A model generated the notes under the pieces. The model saw only the letters and a program-made list of their open reading frames with translations. It had not been told where the DNA came from and did not search any database. A stretch of 19,040 bases of DNA from Clostridium grantii DSM 8605 (GTDB taxonomy: Bacteria; Bacillota; Clostridia; Clostridiales; Clostridiaceae), in NCBI RefSeq assembly GCF_900129965.1, contig NZ_FQXM01000041.1:1-19040 (forward strand), read 5' to 3'. Below, piece after piece: positions 14,427 to 19,040 of the stretch. Made by a program: the position numbers and the translations under genes. The number at the start of each line of letters is the position of its first letter. Position 1 is the first letter of the stretch.

Positions 14427-15823
14427 TTTTCCTCACTTTCTATTTTAATTTGGAGAATATCTTTTGTTTTATCATTAACTTTAAATTTTTCACTAATCCC
14501 ATATCCAACAATCCATGCTATTTCTTTATCAAAACATATCATAGGCACTTCATCTCTTTTATTTTTAGGGATTTTTAAATCCATAAAGTAGTCTTTGATT
14601 TTTTTGCTTCCCTTCATACCAAGCGGGGAAAACCTATCTCCATTTTTCCTATACCTTAGTATTATATCATTATTTATCAAATCATAATCAAAATATTTTA
14701 TGAATTTATTGTTTTTATTAATTTTTCTTGCATCATCGTTCTTCAGTATCTTTAAGCTGATATTGAAATTTTCTTTTTCTATTTTAGTTATTCCTTCTAT
14801 CAAAAGTTTATATTCTTCATTGGGATAACTTATAATATCACTTTCATCTATGTATTGTTTTATACATACATCTTTGTAATTATTAAAAATTTTTATTCCA
14901 TCTGGTAGATTCAGTTCTTTTCCTGTTGAATTCTTTTGTAAACTTATTATACCTTCTATATGTTTTTTTTCTACATTAGTTAAATCGCCTTTAATACTTT
15001 TAATAGCCATTCTTATAATTCTGTTTAAAATTGCCGGATGCTCCTGAAATGCTTTTTCACAAATAACTCCATTGTTATACTCAACTGAAAAGTAATCCTT
15101 AAATTTTTTTTCTGCGCAAAGTTCTAAATAATCATTATCAATTTTTACCGTTTCTGAAAATCTATTAAGAGTATTAACAATATCATGATTAAAATTCTCT
15201 TTTATGTATGGTATTAATTCTAATCTTATTTTATTTCTAGAATAAATATTTTCATAATTACTTTTATCTATTCTTGGATTAAGATTATTTGTTAAACAAT
15301 AATTTTCAATTTCAGTTCTCAGCAAATGAATCATAGGTCTCACATACCTCTCTTCTCTTACTGGTTTAATCCCTATTATTCCTTCTAAGCCACACCCTCT
15401 TATTAATCTCATAAGAATAGTTTCTGCTTGATCATTTGCATGATGTGCCAAGGCTATTTTATTTGCACTTAGCTCCTCTAATAATTGTTCAAAATATTGG
15501 TATCTAACTTCTCTTCCTGCCATTTCCGAAGAAATTCCTAAATGTTTTGAGACTTCTTCTATATCTATTTTTTTGACATACAAAGGAATATTATGGTTTT
15601 CACAAAACACACGCACAAATCGCTCATCTTCCTCAGAGTCTTCTCCTCTTAAACAATGATTAATATGTGCAGCAACTAAATTTATTTGCAAACTATCTTT
15701 CAATTGATAAAGCACATGCAGTAACGCTAAAGAGTCTGGCCCGCCAGATAAACCCACAATAATCAAATCATTTTTTTCAAACATACTATAGTTTATTATA
15801 GTTTTTTTTAATTTTTCAATCAA
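14423..15823 (-). CDS. tilS: tRNA(Ile)-lysidine synthase
   Basis: Converts C34 of tRNA-Ile(CAU) to lysidine with ATP and lysine so that it reads AUA instead of AUG. I place the start at TTG 15821-15823 (466 aa, MIEKLKKTI): AGGAAG lies seven bases upstream, and TilS proteins usually start about 20 residues before the PP-loop. An ATG at 15874 is only about 7 bases from the predicted transcription start, so it is rejected. Domains: PP-loop VGLSGGPDS (23-31), HINHCLRGEDSEEDE, the HHANDQAETILMRLIRGCGL segment, and the C-terminal TilS_C domain (RYRKNGDRFSPLGMKGSKKI). It overlaps hpt by 4 bases. The region between core and C-terminal domain is Asn/Lys/Ile-rich and divergent, as usual. Confidence 0.93.
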   Translation of the reverse strand: MIEKLKKTIINYSMFEKNDLIIVGLSGGPDSLALLHVLYQLKDSLQINLVAAHINHCLRGEDSEEDERFVRVFCENHNIPLYVKKIDIEEVSKHLGISSEMAGREVRYQYFEQLLEELSANKIALAHHANDQAETILMRLIRGCGLEGIIGIKPVREERYVRPMIHLLRTEIENYCLTNNLNPRIDKSNYENIYSRNKIRLELIPYIKENFNHDIVNTLNRFSETVKIDNDYLELCAEKKFKDYFSVEYNNGVICEKAFQEHPAILNRIIRMAIKSIKGDLTNVEKKHIEGIISLQKNSTGKELNLPDGIKIFNNYKDVCIKQYIDESDIISYPNEEYKLLIEGITKIEKENFNISLKILKNDDARKINKNNKFIKYFDYDLINNDIILRYRKNGDRFSPLGMKGSKKIKDYFMDLKIPKNKRDEVPMICFDKEIAWIVGYGISEKFKVNDKTKDILQIKIESEEK

Positions 15824-15887
15824 ATCAACACTTCCTAAATAAAATTTAGCATAAAACCTATTATATTTTAACATATATACCTTAGTT

Positions 15888-15917
15888 ATTATAGCTTAAT
15901 TTTGAATATCAAGTCAA
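15888..15917 (-). promoter_or_regulatory. Promoter of the tilS-hpt unit
   Basis: Minus strand TTGACT (15912-15917), 18-base spacer, perfect TATAAT (15888-15893). Predicted start near 15881, giving a leader of about 58 bases to the TTG start of tilS. Confidence 0.7.
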
Positions 15918-15924
15918 TTTAACT

Positions 15925-15971
15925 AAGGAAAAAGCTTTATTCTCTTAAAATTCAAATAGAATAAAGCTTTT
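15925..15971 (-). terminator. Intrinsic terminator of spoIIE
   Basis: A 14-bp perfect stem (15930-15943 with 15958-15971) containing AAGCTT in both arms, with a 14-base loop, starts three bases after the spoIIE stop. The minus-strand 3' side ends in TTTTT. The stem is nearly symmetrical, but there is no plus-strand gene to terminate. Confidence 0.8.
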
Positions 15972-15974
15972 AGT

Positions 15975-18374
15975 TTAATATAAGTCATATACCTTTGATA
16001 CAATAACAGTCATATCGTCCTTAGCGTATCCTCCACTTAATTTTTTTGCATTTTTAATTATTTCTTCTGCCAAATCTCTAGGTTTATTTAAATTACAATA
16101 CTTCAAATAATCAACAACCCAATCAAATCTTCCTGTATGCTTACTATCATAATCTAAAACCCCATCTGTCACCATAACTATTATATCCCCATTGTTTATT
16201 TCAGTGTTATATGTATCAACATCTGGCTTATCCAAAATACCTATGGGAAGTGTTTTAGATTGAATAACTTTTATATCATTTCCTGACTTGATAAAACTTG
16301 CAACAGCTCCAACTTTAGCAAAATTTATTTTACCTGTATATAAATTTAAATCCATCAAATCAACTGTAGAAAATTTTTCATCCTCTGAGAATTTTAAACT
16401 CATTACTGCATTCACCGTGTTAAGTACATTGTCTTTTTTAAATCCTGATTTAATCATAGTTTTCATTAAATCTATAGTTGCTTTACTTTCTCTATTAGCC
16501 TCTGAGCCAGCACCCATTCCATCACTTATCATACATACATATGAATCTGATTGCATCTTTCCATAGCTGTAACAATCTCCATTAAACTTATTACCTTTTT
16601 TACACTCTGCAATAGCATGAGTAGCTACATAATATTTAGGGGTTTCTTCAAAAATAACATTACATATTCTTGAATCTAAATTTACATTACAGCAATCATT
16701 TCTTATACACATAGATCTTTTTAAAACTTCATTTAAAAGTGGTATAACCTTCTTAACACACATTTGTGTTCCCGCACAGGATTGTAAATCAGCATAAACT
16801 ACAATTCTATTATTTTTATCATTCAAGCAATACACATCATAAAATTTAATTCCTTTATGCTCTAATACTTTTCTTATTTTCTTTTCTTCTTCATAATTAA
16901 TATCTACATCATCATCAAATTCTTCTGTCAACTCTTTTATTGAATAGGACATTCTTTTTATATGATTGGATAATAAATCTCTAGATTCACTTATCCTTCT
17001 CCTACTCATTTCATTTATTATATGGTTATTAACGATTTCTTCAACATTTTTCATTAAAGAAGTTCTTTTTATACATTTTCTTTCAATTTCATAAGGAACT
17101 ATACCTTTTCTATTTTCCTCATAATTTTCAATAAGTTCACCAAAGGCTTCATAGGTAAAATAGTTCTCCCTTTTCCAACAAATAGATGCCATGTCGCAAT
17201 TGCTACAAACTCTATCTGCTAATTTTTCTACTAAAGAGTTACTTTTATTCTTCATGGATAACTTATCATTTTCTGCTAGATCATATAAAACCTCTGATAG
17301 ATTACTTAAAATATCCGAATAATCAAAAATTCTTGTTACCAATTGTGCTTTTACTTTTTTTATATAATCCTTATTTAAATACTGTTGTTTTTTTTCCCAA
17401 TCCAACTCTAAAATTATTCCTGAAAATACTTTGCTTGGTAATAAAAAAAATATACTTAAAGGAGCTACTATTTCTATAAAATTAAATTCCACACTCAAGT
17501 TAGCATAGATCTTTAATATTAAAAATATAATCAAACAGCTAGTTCCACTTATCCACTTACCTGTTTCTTTGAATAAACCTACAATAAGGCCACAAGTCCC
17601 AAATACACTTATATAAATCAATATATTGTTTGAAGACATTCCAATTATCGCCCCTAAAGAAATTCCCGCTGCTGCACCTATTGAACTACCATTAACATAA
17701 GCAATTATCAAAATAAACAAGAAACCTAGTATGTTTTTTAATGATAGTCCGTATATATCAATACCCCATGTGCCTGATATAACCAAAGACATCAATATAC
17801 ACATACTCAAAATTTCTTCACTATTAAATAAATGCTTACATTTTATACTTTTAAAAGATTCAATTGACTTACTCATAATAAAGTACAAAGGAATAATACA
17901 CATAATTTGCATAAAAGCATTAAAGAAACAAACATCCAAAGCATATCCACTAAATAAAATTTCCAATATTATTATTTCTACAAAAATACTCACTAATATG
18001 ATTTGTACTATAGTTTGTTTCTTCAAGTTTTTAATAATGTATTGAATAGCAACCACTGTAAAAAGAACTATAAAGTATTCATAACAATTCCAAATTTTAT
18101 TCAAAAGAAATATATATCCAATTAAGCTTCCCAAAGCAGTAGGTAATAACAATTTTTCATTTTTATAAAAACTCATAACCAACACAAAACTTATTCCAAA
18201 AGGCGCTATTGTTTGATTTACATTTAGCAATAATACTCTACTAACAAAAAAAGCTATACTAAAATATAATGCCATTTGTGAAATTTTATTCCTATCCTCT
18301 TTATTTTCAATACTTTTTTCTTTATTTTTATTACCTATTCTATTGTAAGTTGATACTCCAACACCATATTGCAC
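15975..18374 (-). CDS. spoIIE: Stage II sporulation protein E (SpoIIE), membrane PP2C phosphatase
   Basis: Serine phosphatase at the asymmetric septum that dephosphorylates SpoIIAA and so activates sigmaF in the forespore. I place the start at GTG 18372-18374 (799 aa, MQYGVGVSTYNRIG): GGGGGTG lies six bases upstream, whereas the in-frame TTG at 18387-18389 overlaps that site. The N-terminal region has about ten hydrophobic membrane segments (roughly 35-325). The central oligomerisation/FtsZ-interacting region includes a cysteine motif (CSNCDMASICW). The C-terminal PP2C domain holds SDGMGAGSE (617-625) with metal ligand D618, VTDGV with D737, and AKDDMTVIV near the end. B. subtilis SpoIIE is 827 aa with the same layout. 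It is a single-gene unit with its own promoter and terminator, and tRNA genes lie upstream as in B. subtilis. Confidence 0.96.
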   Translation of the reverse strand: MQYGVGVSTYNRIGNKNKEKSIENKEDRNKISQMALYFSIAFFVSRVLLLNVNQTIAPFGISFVLVMSFYKNEKLLLPTALGSLIGYIFLLNKIWNCYEYFIVLFTVVAIQYIIKNLKKQTIVQIILVSIFVEIIILEILFSGYALDVCFFNAFMQIMCIIPLYFIMSKSIESFKSIKCKHLFNSEEILSMCILMSLVISGTWGIDIYGLSLKNILGFLFILIIAYVNGSSIGAAAGISLGAIIGMSSNNILIYISVFGTCGLIVGLFKETGKWISGTSCLIIFLILKIYANLSVEFNFIEIVAPLSIFFLLPSKVFSGIILELDWEKKQQYLNKDYIKKVKAQLVTRIFDYSDILSNLSEVLYDLAENDKLSMKNKSNSLVEKLADRVCSNCDMASICWKRENYFTYEAFGELIENYEENRKGIVPYEIERKCIKRTSLMKNVEEIVNNHIINEMSRRRISESRDLLSNHIKRMSYSIKELTEEFDDDVDINYEEEKKIRKVLEHKGIKFYDVYCLNDKNNRIVVYADLQSCAGTQMCVKKVIPLLNEVLKRSMCIRNDCCNVNLDSRICNVIFEETPKYYVATHAIAECKKGNKFNGDCYSYGKMQSDSYVCMISDGMGAGSEANRESKATIDLMKTMIKSGFKKDNVLNTVNAVMSLKFSEDEKFSTVDLMDLNLYTGKINFAKVGAVASFIKSGNDIKVIQSKTLPIGILDKPDVDTYNTEINNGDIIVMVTDGVLDYDSKHTGRFDWVVDYLKYCNLNKPRDLAEEIIKNAKKLSGGYAKDDMTVIVSKVYDLY

Positions 18375-18409
18375 AATAAACACCCCCAAAGTTATAACTA
18401 ACAGTTTAA

Positions 18410-18442
18410 ATTATAACAAAGCTAACTGGTATATATTGTCAT
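18410..18442 (-). promoter_or_regulatory. spoIIE promoter with a 21-base spacer
   Basis: Minus strand ATGACA (18437-18442), 21-base spacer, perfect TATAAT (18410-18415). Start near 18403, about 16 bases before the ribosome binding site. Spacers of 21-22 bases are a known feature of Spo0A-activated sigmaA promoters such as B. subtilis spoIIE and spoIIG. A TGTCA / TGACA inverted repeat (18437-18441 and 18449-18453) overlaps the -35. No perfect 0A box (TGTCGAA) is visible; the nearest is TGTCAGAA on the minus strand at 18446-18453. Confidence 0.5.
18411..18426 (+). repeat. 16-bp direct repeat, copy 1 (in the spoIIE promoter)
   Basis: TTATAACAAAGCTAAC, identical to 18685-18700. This copy covers five of six bases of the spoIIE -10 element and the adjoining half of its spacer. 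Confidence 0.85.
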
Positions 18443-18453
18443 TTATTCTGACA

Positions 18454-18787
18454 TATGAAAAAAATCGTAAGACAACACCTTTTACTTTTAATTAAATTAT
18501 TACTTTTAACGCTTTTTTTCCTTTCTCTTTTTACTCAATATTTCTTTTAATAATTTGAATTAATAGAACAATTGAGAAGTAACCTAGTTTTTATATTTAT
18601 TTTTTTGTCATACTGTTTTTATCATTTTTCTTCAACATGAGTATCATATTTTTATATATACAATGTTTTTTAAAAAAACTTATTTTATAACAAAGCTAAC
18701 CCGCAAAATAAAATATTTATACAACATCATTTTATCTTGTCTTAATTTATATATGTTTCTTTCAATATCTTAATCTTTCTTTTGCCC
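18454..18787. other. A+T-rich intergenic region between spoIIE promoter and tRNA terminator
   Basis: No gene with a ribosome binding site is visible on either strand. It holds the second copy of the 16-bp repeat (18685-18700) and an A/T palindrome near 18665-18680. A 31-codon ORF (18455-18550, plus strand) is discussed as a finding but has no ribosome binding site. The region probably carries upstream regulatory sequence of spoIIE. Confidence 0.5.
18685..18700 (+). repeat. 16-bp direct repeat, copy 2
   Basis: TTATAACAAAGCTAAC, an exact copy of 18411-18426, 274 bases away. On the minus strand it offers TATAAA at the corresponding -10 position but no acceptable -35. Confidence 0.85.
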
Positions 18788-18819
18788 AAAAAATAAAAAC
18801 ACTCATATAAAATGAGTGT
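18788..18819 (-). terminator. Intrinsic terminator of the tRNA operon
   Basis: ACACTCAT / ATGAGTGT (18799-18806 with 18812-18819) form eight pairs around a 5-base loop, followed on the minus strand by TTTTATTTTTT. It begins seven bases after the CCA of tRNA-Met. Confidence 0.93.
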
Positions 18820-18825
18820 CTTCTA

Positions 18826-18902
18826 TGGTAGCGGAAATAGGACTTGAACCTACGACCCACCGGGTATGAACCGATTGCTCTAGCCAGCTGAGCTATTCCG
18901 CC
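18826..18902 (-). tRNA. tRNA-Met (CAT), elongator type
   Basis: 77 bases with encoded CCA. The acceptor GGCGGAA pairs with TTCCGCT (G1-U72 wobble), discriminator A. The anticodon loop TTCATAC between ATCGG and CCGGT gives anticodon CAT. The sequence resembles the elongator tRNA-Met of Bacillus (GGCGG start, TTCATAC loop) more than tRNA-Ile2 (GGACC start), the CAT tRNA that TilS modifies. It lacks the C1-A72 mismatch of an initiator. Confidence 0.92.
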
Positions 18903-18935
18903 AAAATGTGTGATACTAATAGTATATTAAGTTAA

Positions 18936-19011
18936 TGGTTGCGGAGACAGGACTCGAACCTGTGACCTTCGGGTTATGAGCCCGACGAGCTGCCAACTGC
19001 TCCACCCCGCG
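18936..19011 (-). tRNA. tRNA-fMet (CAT), initiator
   Basis: 76 bases with encoded CCA. The first acceptor position is mismatched (C1 against A72), and the anticodon stem has three consecutive G-C pairs (CGGG CTCATAA CCCG), both hallmarks of bacterial initiator tRNA. The T-arm GGTTCGAGTCC is canonical. It is separated from the following tRNA-Met by 33 bases without a terminator, so the two share a transcript. Confidence 0.96.
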
Positions 19012-19037
19012 TTATTATAAATACTTTATTAAGTTAA

Positions 19038-19040
19038 TGG
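19038..19040 (-). tRNA. Probable 3' CCA of another tRNA running off the window
   Basis: The last bases are TGG (CCA on the minus strand), preceded by exactly the same 11 flanking bases that follow the CCA of tRNA-fMet (TATTAAGTTAATGG at both 18925-18938 and 19027-19040). Another tRNA, possibly a duplicate fMet or Met gene, very likely begins here. Confidence 0.5.

Noticed and set aside
18391..18419. Alternative spoIIE promoter TTGTTA-17-TATAAC on the minus strand
   Set aside because: The spacing is good, but transcription would begin inside the GGGGGTG ribosome binding site, leaving no leader.
18826..18902. tRNA with anticodon CAT as tRNA-Ile2, the substrate of the TilS encoded in this window
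   Set aside because: The acceptor (GGCGGAA) and TTCATAC loop match elongator tRNA-Met of Firmicutes rather than tRNA-Ile2 (GGACC start, CTCATAA loop).

Overview
The window is about 70% A+T and looks like a chromosomal, near-origin housekeeping segment of a low-GC Gram-positive anaerobe, most likely Clostridium sensu stricto. The evidence is the clostridial 5' end of a 16S rRNA gene, a spoIIE gene (so an endospore former), A/T-ending codon use, a formate-tetrahydrofolate ligase gene, and GGAGG or GGGGTG ribosome binding sites throughout. A species call is not supported.

Almost everything is on the minus strand. Read in that direction (from 19040 down to 1) the order is: the 3' CCA of an off-edge tRNA, tRNA-fMet, tRNA-Met, spoIIE, tilS, hpt, ftsH, a FlK-like thioesterase gene, fhs, coaX, dusB, an unrecognised 272-aa protein gene, greA, lysS, tRNA-Asn, a glycine T-box and glyS, murD, and finally the 5' end of a 16S rRNA gene. 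The only plus-strand protein gene is a Bcp/PrxQ peroxiredoxin at 619-1107, divergent from the rRNA operon and convergent with murD. The backbone tRNA-Met / spoIIE / tilS / hpt / ftsH / coaX / dusB / lysS / rrn matches the ancestral Firmicutes order known from Bacillus subtilis. Here fhs, the thioesterase, greA, glyS and murD are placed within it.

Transcription units inferred from promoters and hairpins: (1) tRNA cluster ending at a terminator at 18788-18819; (2) spoIIE alone, ending at 15930-15971; (3) tilS-hpt (4-nt overlap), with ftsH having an additional extended -10 promoter and ending at 11917-11948; (4) thioesterase and possibly fhs; (5) coaX-dusB, whose leader has a terminator hairpin directly before the coaX ribosome binding site; (6) the unknown gene; (7) greA-lysS, ending at 4654-4680; (8) tRNA-Asn; (9) T-box-controlled glyS, ending at 2730-2766; (10) murD. 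The genes cover translation (GlyRS, LysRS, TilS, Dus, tRNAs), transcript-elongation rescue (GreA), cell wall (MurD), CoA and one-carbon cofactors (CoaX, Fhs), purine salvage (Hpt), membrane proteolysis (FtsH) and sporulation (SpoIIE).

I see no mobile element with a transposase, no CRISPR array, and no broken gene. No unmistakably new multi-gene system is present. The parts that deserve a second look are the PerR-like box on the peroxiredoxin promoter, the overlapping palindromes between the peroxiredoxin gene and murD, the coaX leader, the long-spacer spoIIE promoter with a 16-bp direct repeat, and the unrecognised protein between dusB and greA. Four start codons need moving from the longest-ORF positions (coaX, thioesterase, tilS, spoIIE).
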